A stretch of DNA of 64,000 nucleotides from an uncultured Agrobacterium sp. (GTDB lineage Bacteria > Pseudomonadota > Alphaproteobacteria > Rhizobiales > Rhizobiaceae), in contig CAJYTK010000005.1 in assembly GCA_913777615.1 (NCBI GenBank), positions 62,001 through 126,000 on the forward strand. Direction: 5' to 3'. A program made the translations under genes and the position numbers. The notes beneath the pieces were generated by a model. It had not been told where the DNA came from, did not search any database, and was given only the letters and a program-made list of their open reading frames with translations. This document shows, piece by piece, positions 36,997 to 46,306 of this stretch (positions are counted from its first letter, which is position 1; each line of letters begins with the position of its first letter).

Positions 36997-38268
36997 TTAT
37001 CTTACCAGATTGATGAGTACGTCCATCAGATCGGAACCCGTCTGGAAGACCTTGGAATTTGCCGTGTAGCTGCGCTGAGCCTGGATCATTTCAGTCAGTT
37101 CGTTGGCGATATCGACGTTCGACTGCTCCAACTGCTTGGAGGCGATCGTTCCAAACCCGGTCTGACCGGCAAATCCAAGCGTTACGACGCCAGAGTCGGC
37201 AGTAGTCTGGAAGACGTTGCCGGAGAGTACCTTCAGATTGTTCGGGCTTGCCACATCGGCCAGCGGGATCTGAAACAGCGGGCGGGGCGAGGATTTGGCA
37301 TAGGTCGCGTAGACCGTTCCGTCTGCATTGATGGAAACGGACTGAACTTCCTCGGCCGGGTTACCGTTGACCGAGCCCTTGGAGATCGTCGACTTTTCCG
37401 CGCCGAGTTGCGACATGCCGGAAAGATCGACGGTGATCGAAGTGCTGTTATTCGTGTCGTCGATCAGGATCGTTGCGGGATCGTTCGTCAGCTTGCCGAG
37501 ATCGTCGTAGCTCATGGTTTCAGTGGTCAACGCTGGCTGCGAGTAAGGGAAGCCGCCAGTGGCCGATGCAAACGCCGAGTCGTAGACAGATACTTCCCAT
37601 TCGCCATCTCCGGTTTTGGAGAAGTAGAAATCGTACTTCACTGCATTGCCAAGAGGATCGTAACCCGTCACCGAGGTCTTCAAGGTGCTGACCTGATCGA
37701 CATTGACAGTGGATGAGTTCGTGCTCGGCAGGTTGGCTGCTGCCACGATCGGCGCGGAATCTGTCAGGTTGCCGGTCAGAGCACCGGATGTAGAGGCCGT
37801 AGCCGTCATGCCATCGGCTGAAATATTGACCGGGACCAGCCCGTCGTAACTATTGATCACGGTGGTCGGCGTCGTACCGGTGTATTTGTAGCCGAGCAGC
37901 TTGAAGCCACCATCATTGACCAGAAAGCCTTCATCGTCTGGCTTGAAGGAACCGGCCCGCGTCAGGAACGTGTTTCCTGCCGTATCCTGTACGACGAAGA
38001 AGCCGTCGCCCTGAATGGCGATGTCGGTCGCTGATTGGGTCGACTGCAGTGGTCCATTCTGCGAGATGGAGTAATTGACGTTGGTCATGACGCCACCTGA
38101 ATTGTAATTACCGCCACCGGAGCCCAGCACCAGCGTCGAAAAGGATGTCGACGCACTCTTGTAGCCAGTGGTGCTGGCGTTCGCGATGTTGTCACCGACC
38201 GTCCCGAGCTTGTTGGCCTGAGCGCCCATGCCGGATACAGCAGTTTTCATCGTTCCAAAAAGGCTCAT
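36997..38268 (-). CDS. flgE: Flagellar hook protein FlgE
   Basis: A 423-aa hook subunit. The start at 38268 gives MSLFGTMKTAVSGMGAQANK and LGTVGDNIANASTTGYKSAS; the open frame extends 128 codons further through the terminators downstream of rem and cannot be coding there. The C-terminus QSNVDIANELTEMIQAQRSY followed by TANSKVFQTGSDLMDVLINL is canonical. It is the first gene of the hook-junction operon. Its promoter must lie in 38269-38387, downstream of the rem terminators. Length is controlled by FliK (39933). Confidence 0.95.
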   Translation of the reverse strand: MSLFGTMKTAVSGMGAQANKLGTVGDNIANASTTGYKSASTSFSTLVLGSGGGNYNSGGVMTNVNYSISQNGPLQSTQSATDIAIQGDGFFVVQDTAGNTFLTRAGSFKPDDEGFLVNDGGFKLLGYKYTGTTPTTVINSYDGLVPVNISADGMTATASTSGALTGNLTDSAPIVAAANLPSTNSSTVNVDQVSTLKTSVTGYDPLGNAVKYDFYFSKTGDGEWEVSVYDSAFASATGGFPYSQPALTTETMSYDDLGKLTNDPATILIDDTNNSTSITVDLSGMSQLGAEKSTISKGSVNGNPAEEVQSVSINADGTVYATYAKSSPRPLFQIPLADVASPNNLKVLSGNVFQTTADSGVVTLGFAGQTGFGTIASKQLEQSNVDIANELTEMIQAQRSYTANSKVFQTGSDLMDVLINLVR

Positions 38269-38387
38269 GTCGAATCCTCTATTCCTGTTCTTGCTGACGT
38301 TAGGATGCGGGCCTTGCGTGAGGCTGTCTGTTTTTGTCAGCCTGGAAAATTTCGTTGCGCCGGACATGCGGCAGCCTGAAAACGAAA

Positions 38388-38409
38388 AAGACCGGCAAGG
38401 ACCGGTCTT
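38388..38409 (-). terminator. Rho-independent terminator downstream of rem (second)
   Basis: AAGACCGG (38388-38395) and CCGGTCTT (38402-38409) form an 8-bp stem with a 6-nt loop. On the - strand it is followed by TTTTTCGTTTTC. It lies between rem and the flgE start. Confidence 0.8.
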
Positions 38410-38441
38410 CGCAAAAGATGTTATTGAAATGTAAAAACAAA

Positions 38442-38465
38442 ATCGCGGGCTCTTATACCCGCGAT
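38442..38465 (-). terminator. Rho-independent terminator downstream of rem (first)
   Basis: ATCGCGGG (38442-38449) and CCCGCGAT (38458-38465) form an 8-bp stem with an 8-nt loop. The - strand continues TTTTGTTTTTACATTTC. It starts 6 bp after the rem stop. Together with the next hairpin it isolates rem from flgE. Confidence 0.85.
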
Positions 38466-38470
38466 GACAT

Positions 38471-39142
38471 TCATGACCAATCGATGCAGTATCCGAGGAA
38501 CCGCTTGGAGTCGATCGGATCGAAGCCGAGCTTCTTGCGCAGCTTCTTGCGCAGCTTGCTGATGTGGCTTTCAACAACGTTCTCTTCGACCTCTTCGTCG
38601 AAGATGCCGTAAATGGCGTTGAAGATCTGCGCCTTGGAAACGCGGCGACCACGATTGGCGATTAGATATTCCAGAATGCGACGCTCGCGGCGCGGAAGCG
38701 GGAACACTTCGCCACTCACTTCCGGGTCACGGCCGTCGGAAAAAACCCGGATTGGACCGACATCGGTAAACTGGGTGATGACATTGAGCCTGCGGCGAAT
38801 AGCTGCCGCACGTGCGAGGATTTCGCGCGGATGAACCGGCTTTCTGACTACGTCGTCAACGCCACAATCGAACAGCGCGAGCGTCGCGTCCAGCGAATGC
38901 TGGTCGCTGACAGCAATCACAGGTGCCTGGGAACGATCACGGATCGTTCTTGGCAACTCGTGAGAGGTCTCGGCCTGCCCAATCAGAAACGCTTCGATCG
39001 CAGCAATGTCCGAGTCCGCTGCGGTGTTTACCCACTCTCCAAATTCTGCTGGATCAAATCCAGTCGAGGGAATTCCCTCTCGGCCAAACAGGGCCGTATA
39101 TCCTTCTTTAACGAGCTTGCGCTCATCAACTACCACGATCAT
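38471..39142 (-). CDS. rem: Rem, OmpR-type activator of class II/III flagellar genes
   Basis: A 223-aa protein with an N-terminal receiver-like domain (~1-115) and a C-terminal winged helix ([20 protein letters not shown], then [20 protein letters not shown]). In Sinorhizobium meliloti, Rem is activated by VisNR and turns on late flagellar genes during exponential growth. The receiver is degenerate: at the expected phospho-acceptor site I see [14 protein letters not shown], not the usual D-I/V-L pattern. The Lys of the [11 protein letters not shown] motif is kept. It therefore probably works without phosphorylation. It is monocistronic with its own terminators; GGAGG precedes the ATG at 39142. 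Confidence 0.93.
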   Translation of the reverse strand: MIVVVDERKLVKEGYTALFGREGIPSTGFDPAEFGEWVNTAADSDIAAIEAFLIGQAETSHELPRTIRDRSQAPVIAVSDQHSLDATLALFDCGVDDVVRKPVHPREILARAAAIRRRLNVITQFTDVGPIRVFSDGRDPEVSGEVFPLPRRERRILEYLIANRGRRVSKAQIFNAIYGIFDEEVEENVVESHISKLRKKLRKKLGFDPIDSKRFLGYCIDWS

Positions 39143-39421
39143 TCGTCCGCCTCCGAATCAGTGTAGCCAACCTACGTCTAGGGTGTACGAATCGGGCGAA
39201 TCTCTCACAATTATAGGAAAATACAGGTAATAATTAATAGTTGATTAACCATACTGTGCCGATTTGAACTATATATAGTATGTCTTTTCAAAAAATGGGA
39301 TATTTTTTCGTGGGAAAAGCTTGTGGAAAAAATTGCAGGGATTGACTCATAAAATTTGACCAATTCTCGCCGCATTTCAAAACGTGCAGAATTCAGCATA
39401 GCTAATACAATCAGTGATTGC
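39143..39421 (-). promoter_or_regulatory. AT-rich upstream region of rem
   Basis: These 279 bp separate rem from the transglycosylase gene and are much more AT-rich than the rest of the window. They include a 12-bp palindrome ACTATATATAGT (39268-39279) about 130 bp before rem. VisNR is the known activator of rem in Sinorhizobium; whether this palindrome is its site is not shown. Confidence 0.5.
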
Positions 39422-40003
39422 TTATCCCTGGCAAAATTTGCGGGCATTCGCGGTCCATTGACCATAACCCGTTGCGACCAGATTACTGATCACGCGGCAG
39501 ACATAACGCTGCTGCGCGGGGTCGTTGTTCGGCCCGGCGTGGTACCTTGCTACCGCCATCGTCCAGGTCTCATGCCTGTCGTGCAGCTGCTTGAGAAAGC
39601 GTGCAGCATAAGCGACGTTCTTTGAAGGCTCGAACATATCGCCAATAGACCGGAACTCCGCTCCGTGAAAATAGACGTTGATCTGCATGCAGCCGACATC
39701 AATCAGCTTGGCTCCTCGCTGTCGGGCCTCCTCAACCATGCGGTAAGCCTCCCCGCGGTTCTCTGGGAAAAAGGCCTTGCCTTCGATATTGATTGCGTAG
39801 GGGCTGAGCGACCCCTTGCGTCCGGTTTCCGTCAAGCCGACGGAATAGAGAATTCCTTCGGGAATACCGTACTGGCTTGCGGCGTCATGAATTTGCCGCT
39901 CGCACTCCACTGCGGCTACGGGCTGTGATGCCTCACAGGTAGACGTGGCCAGGACGAGCGCCAGCAGCGCGAGGAGGTGTTTCAGGCTGTACCGTGATAT
40001 CAT
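39422..40003 (-). CDS. Periplasmic lytic transglycosylase (SLT domain), flagellar
   Basis: A 193-aa protein with a signal peptide (SLKHLLALLALVLATSTCEA) and an SLT fold. The catalytic Glu lies in GILYSVGLTETGRKG, and GAKLIDVGCMQINVYFHG and AVARYHAGPNNDP follow. It cleaves peptidoglycan. FlgJ in this window has no muramidase domain, so this enzyme most likely opens the wall for the rod, as SltF does in Rhodobacter and PleA in Caulobacter. The start codon at 40003 lies 71 bp inside the end of fliK, in another frame, so the signal peptide is encoded within fliK. Confidence 0.85.
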   Translation of the reverse strand: MISRYSLKHLLALLALVLATSTCEASQPVAAVECERQIHDAASQYGIPEGILYSVGLTETGRKGSLSPYAINIEGKAFFPENRGEAYRMVEEARQRGAKLIDVGCMQINVYFHGAEFRSIGDMFEPSKNVAYAARFLKQLHDRHETWTMAVARYHAGPNNDPAQQRYVCRVISNLVATGYGQWTANARKFCQG

Positions 40004-41375
40004 TGCCGTTGGCCTCCTCGGGACCATTGGAGCGCCCCTGGCGATAGAATTGAGGCTGCGCCTGCGATCTCTCATCATTGCCGCGATGGCTGCCCTGCTG
40101 CGCGCCGTGCTGGCCAGGATCGCCGGACTGGCGGTTATTGGTGGAATTGTCCTGGCGGTCCGTACCGGTTGCCAGCGAAACGGTCACGTTTTCGACACTG
40201 AAACCCTGGGACTTCAATGCATCGACAATTGCGGAGCCGTCTTTTTGAAGCTCGGCGTACCCCTTCAACGTATGCGCGGTCAGATGGACACTGAGCTCAT
40301 CGCCAACGAGCTTCAAGGCCGCTGTCACGTGACCGAGATCGACCGGGCTCATCTGGATCTTCAGCGTATGAACCACCTGGCCGGTGCTGGTCACCAGTGG
40401 CGCGCCCGCTGTCTGCCCGGCCATGGCCGTTGCCCAGTCGGGATCAGATGTCATGGCCGCCGTGATATTGGTTGTGTTGGCTGTGGGCGCGAGCGCAAGA
40501 AAGCGCCTGCTGTCGAGCACCTGAACGACGTCGAGATTTGCGGTCGATGCGAGCGTCGCATCGATCTTGGTCGAGCCATCCTCATGAGACGCTATGTGAA
40601 GGTCGATTGCTGACACGTCTGCCTTGGAAACACGCACGACCGTTGCCGGTACGGCATCCTCACCTTCTATGGACGGCTCAACCGGCAGCAGAGCCCCGCC
40701 CTCGGAAGACTTGGACTGAGGACCTGTCTGGACGGGGTTCACCGGCTCGCTTGTCGGCGCTGCCGCCACGGCAAGAAGCGACATCAAATCCGGACCATTG
40801 CCCGCGGGCGCTGTCGCTACATCGGCCTCGTCACCATCTGCCGGTTTCTCACTGTCGGTATCCGTCGTCTCGTCTTCGACAGGCGCTTCCGCTTTGCCTA
40901 CGGCCTTGGTCATTGCTTCGATGAAAGTCACCAGATCCGCGAGTGACCCGGCCGTCTCGTCGGCGCTAGCCTGTTCTGCGGGCGCGCCGGGCATAGTTTG
41001 AGTGGTCTTAGGCAGGTCGACAAGATTAAGCAGGATAGCGGGCTTGCCCGTCGGCGCTTGTTCGTCGTTGGTAGGGGCTTGCCCTTGCCCGTCATTTGAA
41101 GCGGCCACGGGTGCCTTGTCATCGGATTGACGCGCCTGGCTCTGAGCGCCCGTGTCGCCGGAGGCCGATGACGGAGCGGGCTCTCTCGATGTCGCACCAG
41201 ACGCGCGCGGTTCTGCCTGATCCGTGGATGCAGGTCGTTGTGCTCGCTCGTCAACGGCGCCAAGCACATCGGAGAAGCCGGATCCATTCTGTTTGGATGC
41301 TCCCCCGCGATCACGTTTGTCAGCAAGCTTGACGGTGTCGGCATTGGCCGGCACGAGATTGGTCAGGACATTCAT
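39933..41375 (-). CDS. fliK: Flagellar hook-length control protein FliK (MotD)
   Basis: A 480-aa export substrate. The first ~270 residues are disordered, rich in Ser, Pro, Gln, Asp and Ala (PASTDQAEPRASGATSREPA). The compact C-terminal domain is LKIQMSPVDLGHVTAALKLV, GDELSVHLTAHTLKGYAELQ, IVDALKSQGFSVENVTVSLA, the FliK substrate-switch core. The last ~70 residues are again low-complexity Gln/Asn. First described in Sinorhizobium as MotD and later recognised as FliK. It starts 1 bp after motC ends. Confidence 0.9.
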   Translation of the reverse strand: MNVLTNLVPANADTVKLADKRDRGGASKQNGSGFSDVLGAVDERAQRPASTDQAEPRASGATSREPAPSSASGDTGAQSQARQSDDKAPVAASNDGQGQAPTNDEQAPTGKPAILLNLVDLPKTTQTMPGAPAEQASADETAGSLADLVTFIEAMTKAVGKAEAPVEDETTDTDSEKPADGDEADVATAPAGNGPDLMSLLAVAAAPTSEPVNPVQTGPQSKSSEGGALLPVEPSIEGEDAVPATVVRVSKADVSAIDLHIASHEDGSTKIDATLASTANLDVVQVLDSRRFLALAPTANTTNITAAMTSDPDWATAMAGQTAGAPLVTSTGQVVHTLKIQMSPVDLGHVTAALKLVGDELSVHLTAHTLKGYAELQKDGSAIVDALKSQGFSVENVTVSLATGTDRQDNSTNNRQSGDPGQHGAQQGSHRGNDERSQAQPQFYRQGRSNGPEEANGNDITVQPETPPRAAGARPGHVYL

Positions 41376-41376
41376 G

Positions 41377-42672
41377 TCATCCTCCTTCTTGCTTCAGCAT
41401 GGAGTCGATTTCGTTCAACCGCGCCCGGTTCTTGTCGAAAAAAGTCTTTAGTGGAGCGCTATCATCCGTATGCACGGCAGCCTCTTGTGGTGCCTTTGCA
41501 GCGGGCTCGGCTTCAGTCTTGTCACCGACGCTGGTGCCAGAGGCCACACCGGCGGCGGCGGCGCTGCTGCCTTGCGCGGCATTGGCTGCCACCGGGCTAC
41601 CGCCGCCCTCAGCTTGAATACTCGGTGAAGCCGGCGGCCGCATAATCTGCTCCGCGACAGCTTTTGCAGCATCGCGCAAGGCAAGGTCGCGTGGGGAGAG
41701 TTCATCTGCCGGAATGGTGGCAAGAGAATCGCTAGCATTGACGACGTCTCGACCCGATACGCTGGTCAAACCAGAATAGAGCTTTGAGAGGGGTTCACGC
41801 GCCGTGTCTCCGGTCTCATCGGTCAGCGCGTTGGCTCTGTCCGCAGCAAATTTGGCAAGTTCCATCCGACCTTGCAGGGAGGCCTGCCGGGCGATGCGCA
41901 GATAAATCTCCTGCGCCCTTTCCGCATCCATCAGTTCCGCGATGTCGCCGATATCCTCGGTGCTCACCGGACCGTAATTATCGATTGCGAAGCTGACGAA
42001 GAGATCGGCAAACTGCGAGGCGTAGGGCGAATGGAGAAACCGAAGCGCATATTTCCGGACATAGAGCAGCCCCTTCTCGGGCTGCTTCAACTGTAGCGTC
42101 GCCATGATCGAGCGGCGCAAAGCCGCTTCCTCGATGATCGTGCCGGGAGCGCTCAGTCTAGCATCGTCGAAGAAGGGCAGTGAGCCCGCCGGGTCCTTTG
42201 AAAAGGCAATATTTCCAGCGATCAGCATGAGATAGGGACCCATGCGGTTGTTCCGATATTCCGGGATCAGGTCGGCGACGATCTTGTCCACCATCCCACC
42301 ACGGCCGCTCAAATACTTTTGCAGGACGTTGACCACGCGGGAATCGAAATATCCCTGCACATCCTTGGCAACGAGATAGTTCAGCGTCGCCGGATTGCCG
42401 CCGCTCATGATGTAGATCAGAGCCGCGTCGGCGTTCTTTACGTCCGAGAACACCGACATGTTCGATGTGCGCAACGTCGTATCGAAGGTCGCGAGCAGAA
42501 ACTTCTGCATGTCGCGCGCGGAATGATCTCCCATCACGACCGAGTCCTGCACGAATTGCAGCGAACGGAGAATTTTTGCAGGCGGAAGGTCGCTCTGCGC
42601 CTGCCCATGGCACGGCGCAAGAAGCCAGGAGACGCCCATCAACAATCCAGCAATATGAGTGGCTCTCATCAT
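41377..42672 (-). CDS. motC: Periplasmic motility protein MotC
   Basis: A 431-aa secreted protein. The signal peptide (IAGLLMGVSWLLAPCHGQA) is followed by a helical repeat-like body (LPPAKILRSLQFVQDSVVMG, DGSGGNPATLNYLVAK type segments, TTWD-less). It ends with a low-complexity Ala/Gly linker and a helix NRARLNEIDSMLKQEG. In Sinorhizobium MotC binds periplasmic MotB and is needed for torque; MotE (16268 here) is its chaperone. It lies 9 bp after motB, in the motB-motC-fliK order of rhizobia. Confidence 0.92.
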   Translation of the reverse strand: MMRATHIAGLLMGVSWLLAPCHGQAQSDLPPAKILRSLQFVQDSVVMGDHSARDMQKFLLATFDTTLRTSNMSVFSDVKNADAALIYIMSGGNPATLNYLVAKDVQGYFDSRVVNVLQKYLSGRGGMVDKIVADLIPEYRNNRMGPYLMLIAGNIAFSKDPAGSLPFFDDARLSAPGTIIEEAALRRSIMATLQLKQPEKGLLYVRKYALRFLHSPYASQFADLFVSFAIDNYGPVSTEDIGDIAELMDAERAQEIYLRIARQASLQGRMELAKFAADRANALTDETGDTAREPLSKLYSGLTSVSGRDVVNASDSLATIPADELSPRDLALRDAAKAVAEQIMRPPASPSIQAEGGGSPVAANAAQGSSAAAAGVASGTSVGDKTEAEPAAKAPQEAAVHTDDSAPLKTFFDKNRARLNEIDSMLKQEGG

Positions 42673-42681
42673 CCGCTGGCC

Positions 42682-44052
42682 TCAACCGTCCTCAAGCAAT
42701 ATCTCGATACGGCGATTGGCGCCGTTGAGCGGGTCATCTGCGCTTTGCAAACGACGGTCAGCAAAGCCCGACAATTGTTTGATGCGGCCTTCATCCAGCC
42801 CGCCGCGCACCAGCATGTAATAGGCTGCATGGGCGCGATCCATCGACAATGTCCAGTTGTCTTTACCGCCGCTATTGTAAGCCCGACCGTCGGTATGTCC
42901 GCGAATGACGACTGCGCCTTTCTGCTTGCTTAAAACCTCGCCGATCTTGCCCATGGCCACCACAAGGTCGCGCTGAGGCACGGCAGACCCTACGCCGAAC
43001 ATCGCCGAACTTGTCTTCTCCGAAATGGTAATCAGCGTTCCGCCTTCAGCAGGGGTCACGACAATGCCCTCCGCAAGCTTGCCCGCGACGCCGGAAACCT
43101 GTTGCGCGATTTCCTTGCGCAGTTCATCGGCAGCCTTTTCATCGGCCTGGGAGACCTTCACCGGCGTGGCAGGCGTGGACTGCGCATCTTGCGTGCCAGC
43201 AGCCGGATCGGCTTTCTGACCTTGGTCAGGTTTAGGGGTGGGGCGAGGGATCGCCATCGCCACGTCCTGCGGCTTTTCCGCCTCCGGGTCCAGTTCATCT
43301 TCTGAAGCCTGGACGGCTTTTACCGCTTTCGCATCGACGGGAGAGCCCAGCGTGTCCGGATCGCCAATGATGCCTGCGACATCCTGCTTCGGCGGCTCGG
43401 ATTTCTCACTATCAGGCTTCTGTGCCTTTTCCGGCAGCTTGGTATCCTGGATCGTCACGGACGGGTTCTGCTGCGCAGTGTCCATCTGCTTGCTCCAGAA
43501 ATCCGGGTCGAAGGGGTCGCGATAAGCCTCGCCGCCCGACGCACCGGTGGAGGGGCCGGATTCGCTTGCGCCGCCCTCACCCTTGGCACTGACATTGGCT
43601 TGCTGCCCGACTTCTTGAGCGATTTCGGCCAGGACGGCGTAAGGATTTTCGAAGAAAGCCGCCTCGGAGAAATTGACATTCTGCCCAGCGGTGGTGGTCG
43701 AATCCTCCCCGCTTGCCGCAGCGCTTCCCTCGGTCGTTTTGTCCGATTTCGTATCGGACTTCGCGCTCGTTTCCTCGCCTTGTTCCTTCTTGGCAGGCTG
43801 TTTCAATCCGCGCGCAGCAGGCTGCTCATCGGTCAGCTTGATCGGGTTGAAATAGCTTGCGACCGAAGCCGTCGTCTTTTCGTTCGACGCATTGACGAGC
43901 CACATGACGAGAAAGAAAGCCATCATCGCCGTCATGAAGTCGGCAAAGGCGATTTTCCAGGCACCACCATGCGCGCCGTCATGACCACCCTTGTGCCGCT
44001 TGACGATAATGATTTCGTTCTTGCCGTGATGGTGATTTTCGCTTTCACTCAT
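42682..44052 (-). CDS. motB: Flagellar stator protein MotB
   Basis: A 456-aa inner-membrane protein. The single helix is [20 protein letters not shown] near residues 32-51, with the essential proton-binding Asp (FADF). A very long Ser/Pro/Asp/Glu/Lys-rich linker (~80-320) leads to the C-terminal OmpA-type peptidoglycan-binding domain ([17 protein letters not shown], then [20 protein letters not shown]). The linker is longer than in E. coli MotB (308 aa) and is the likely MotC contact. The partner motA lies 11 kb away at 55042. It overlaps the FliH-like gene by eight bases. Confidence 0.95.
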   Translation of the reverse strand: MSESENHHHGKNEIIIVKRHKGGHDGAHGGAWKIAFADFMTAMMAFFLVMWLVNASNEKTTASVASYFNPIKLTDEQPAARGLKQPAKKEQGEETSAKSDTKSDKTTEGSAAASGEDSTTTAGQNVNFSEAAFFENPYAVLAEIAQEVGQQANVSAKGEGGASESGPSTGASGGEAYRDPFDPDFWSKQMDTAQQNPSVTIQDTKLPEKAQKPDSEKSEPPKQDVAGIIGDPDTLGSPVDAKAVKAVQASEDELDPEAEKPQDVAMAIPRPTPKPDQGQKADPAAGTQDAQSTPATPVKVSQADEKAADELRKEIAQQVSGVAGKLAEGIVVTPAEGGTLITISEKTSSAMFGVGSAVPQRDLVVAMGKIGEVLSKQKGAVVIRGHTDGRAYNSGGKDNWTLSMDRAHAAYYMLVRGGLDEGRIKQLSGFADRRLQSADDPLNGANRRIEILLEDG

Positions 44053-44689
44053 CCGACAGGCCTCTCAAGCTCTGAAAAAACTCCGACAATCTCGTCATCA
44101 AAACTGAATTATCCATCTGAACCTGAATATCGATGTCGTCGGACGTATCGAAGTCGATATGGTTGTCGACATCGTCCAAGTCCTTGCGCAGCCTTGAGAG
44201 CAGATGCTCCGGCCCGCTGATCCTTATCGTTCCCGCATACCCGTCTTTTATGTCCTGCATGATCTGGGCGGAAATCTCCGCCGCGGTCTTGCGAGCCAGT
44301 TCCTCCTCCACGAAGTGGCTCAAGACCTTGAGGCAGGCATCTTCGACGTGCTGGTTCACGGCCTGCTTCATCGTGACGACCGAGGTCGCGAGGTGACCGG
44401 CAATTTCTTCTTCGAAGCGGATGCGCTGGGCTTCCAGTTCTTCGTCATGGCGCGCCTTCAGAGCCTCAAGCTCTGCCTGATGCTCGTCCTCGAGACGTTG
44501 TCTTGCAGCCTGCTCTCCCTCTTCGAAAGCCTTGCGCTTCTCCTCTTCCAGATCGACGGTCGGCTCGACCGAAGGAGCCCACTCGCTTTCAAAGGCTAGC
44601 GCCGGCATATCGAGCTCAAGCGTAACCGGCTCCTCTGCCGGCACAAACTGGCTGAAGTCCTTCAAGTATTTAGTCAGCGCTGCACTCAT
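44045..44689 (-). CDS. Probable FliH, regulator of export ATPase FliI
   Basis: A 214-aa soluble protein. An acidic N-terminus leads to a long charged helix ([40 protein letters not shown]). The C-terminal ~90 residues follow the FliH/SctL plan: helices around [20 protein letters not shown], then [20 protein letters not shown] and [20 protein letters not shown] ending in FQSLRGL. FliH binds FliI and recruits it to the export gate. No other fliH was seen in this window. The start at 44689 (MSAALTKYL) is preferred over the TTG/ATG at 44716. It overlaps motB by eight bases, an unusual place for fliH. Confidence 0.6.
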   Translation of the reverse strand: MSAALTKYLKDFSQFVPAEEPVTLELDMPALAFESEWAPSVEPTVDLEEEKRKAFEEGEQAARQRLEDEHQAELEALKARHDEELEAQRIRFEEEIAGHLATSVVTMKQAVNQHVEDACLKVLSHFVEEELARKTAAEISAQIMQDIKDGYAGTIRISGPEHLLSRLRKDLDDVDNHIDFDTSDDIDIQVQMDNSVLMTRLSEFFQSLRGLSDE

Positions 44690-44738
44690 CCACGCACCTG
44701 GCACCAGACATGACATCCGGCTTTATCAATCCGAAAGG

Positions 44739-44759
44739 CCTTGCGCCGTAAGCGCAAGG
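44739..44759 (-). terminator. Stem-loop between flaD and the FliH-like gene
   Basis: CCTTGCGC (44739-44746) and GCGCAAGG (44752-44759) form a perfect 8-bp stem with a 5-nt loop. It lies 50 bp before the FliH-like start in a 358-bp non-coding gap (44690-45047). It could terminate flaD or shape the leader; nothing else is evident in the gap. Confidence 0.4.
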
Positions 44760-45047
44760 TGTTGGCAGCTGCGATGCAAAGACCAAGGGCCTGAACAGGG
44801 ACAGCTTTTCATCTTGCAGGGTAGAGAGCCAAACTTGTGCGAGGATGAACCTCTCCGGCCTTCGTGTCGCAGCGCGACAATATTGTTGGCGGGGCCAGCT
44901 TGCAGATGACAAAACATCGAGGCCGCGCCCAGTCATAGACCGGCAAGTCGGATGGGCTGGCTGAACCTGACCGCCCTGCCCTTCCTCAATTGTCCGGCTT
45001 AAGCCTATCGCGCTGGTATTTCCGGCCAGACGCGCAAAGCGGCAGCG

Positions 45048-46013
45048 TCAACCAAACAGACTGGCAAGGCTCTTTCGGAAGCTATTGGCCATCGAAACGA
45101 CTTCTACCGCCAAATCGCGTTGCGATTTATAGGCTGCCAGCCGGGTCGATTCTTCTTCCATATCCGCATCGACCAGACGGCTGACGCTCTTGTCCAATGA
45201 ATCGCCAAGTGCGCCCACGAAGGACTGCTGCTGGTCGATACGGTTGGACATGGTGCCGAAGGAGCTACCGAGACCCTTCAATTTAGCGGAAATTTCTCCA
45301 ACGACGGCAACCATGTCGTCGAGCTCTTCCTTCGTCGTGTCCGCCGAAATCGCGATTTCCTGGCCACCCGGCGGCGTCGTTCCATCGGGGCTCATCAGGT
45401 AGTAGTCACGGGACGCAGCCGTACCGTCGGGGTTGAGCGGGGATGCATCGATCACCCTGCTGAACAGACCGCGCGCCGGGTCGTTCGTGTCGATGAGCAC
45501 CGTTTCAGATGTCTTGATGCTGAGATATTGCAGACTGATCGACCCGTCAGGACCCTTTTTGTAAGAGAAGGGAACAGACTTGGTGTCGGTCAATTGGGGG
45601 GCGGTGTTGTACAGCCAGTTGTCGCCCGAAAACGATGCGGCCTGAGCCACGGACGCCAGGTTCTTCTTGAGTGCCGATATCGACCCATTGATCATCTCGC
45701 GATTGGTGCTCGGGTCATAGGCGGTGATCAACTGCGTCATGATCTTGTCGAGAACTTCAATCGACGAAGAGACGGCCTCATAGGCAGTATCCACCTTGGA
45801 CGCGCCAAGACTTAAAGCATCGCCGACGCTGCTTAAAACGCTACCCTCGGACTTCAGGTTCTTGGCGGTGGACCAGTACCCGGCATTGTCCGCAGCCTCG
45901 CCGATTTTCAACCCGCTGCTGGTGACCTTCTGAACCTTGTCCAGATTTTCATTGCTGAAAAGCAGTGTTTGAAGAGCGCTCTGCACATAGCCAGAGGTCA
46001 TGATTTTCGTCAT
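45048..46013 (-). CDS. flaD: Flagellin, divergent (FlaD-type)
   Basis: A 321-aa flagellin more distant from the other three. It keeps both D0/D1 arms: TSGYVQSALQTLLFSNENLD, KVQKVTSSGLKIGEAADNAG and YWSTAKNLKSEG at the N-terminus, and DSLDKSVSRLVDADMEEEST, LAAYKSQRDLAVEVVSMANS at the C-terminus. It starts with MTKIM rather than MTSILTN and ends in FG rather than FR. The start at 46013 is preferred over ATG 46043, which adds ten non-flagellin residues. Its leader lacks the CCGG/GTCCCT element of flaA-C. By analogy it is a minor filament component. Confidence 0.85.
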   Translation of the reverse strand: MTKIMTSGYVQSALQTLLFSNENLDKVQKVTSSGLKIGEAADNAGYWSTAKNLKSEGSVLSSVGDALSLGASKVDTAYEAVSSSIEVLDKIMTQLITAYDPSTNREMINGSISALKKNLASVAQAASFSGDNWLYNTAPQLTDTKSVPFSYKKGPDGSISLQYLSIKTSETVLIDTNDPARGLFSRVIDASPLNPDGTAASRDYYLMSPDGTTPPGGQEIAISADTTKEELDDMVAVVGEISAKLKGLGSSFGTMSNRIDQQQSFVGALGDSLDKSVSRLVDADMEEESTRLAAYKSQRDLAVEVVSMANSFRKSLASLFG

Positions 46014-46250
46014 GTCAGCAGTCTCGAGGCGAGTAAAACACATGCCATTTCTGGCGGATCGACCCCGTCGTCATGACAAGGCAAATAGCGGACCGGCTGC
46101 GGCATTCCAGGCAGAGCCTCTGACGGCTTGCGTGTAAAGACGGTTAAAAAAGCCAAGGCGAATCAAAAGATTGCCCAGTAGACCATCAAGCCATGATGAA
46201 ACTTGTGCGAAGCTGGAGACGTGGCCTTCGACCGATCTTGCCGCTTCAAT

Positions 46251-46288
46251 AACAAAGGCCGCGCTTTCCAGAAAACGCGGCCTTTGTT
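46251..46288 (-). terminator. Terminator downstream of flaC
   Basis: AACAAAGGCCGCG (46251-46263) and CGCGGCCTTTGTT (46276-46288) form a perfect 13-bp stem with a 12-nt loop. It starts 19 bp after the flaC stop on the - strand; the 3' side is T-rich. Confidence 0.75.
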
Positions 46289-46306
46289 CTGTTCTGGCGA
46301 AAGACT

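Noticed and set aside
36997-38652. 551-codon version of flgE
   Set aside because: The extra 128 codons run through two rem terminators and into rem itself; the flagellar N-terminal signature begins at 38268.
44670-44936. 88-codon - strand frame between flaD and the FliH-like gene
   Set aside because: It covers the stem-loop and has no ribosome-binding site or family; the FliH-like start at 44689 explains the end of this stretch.
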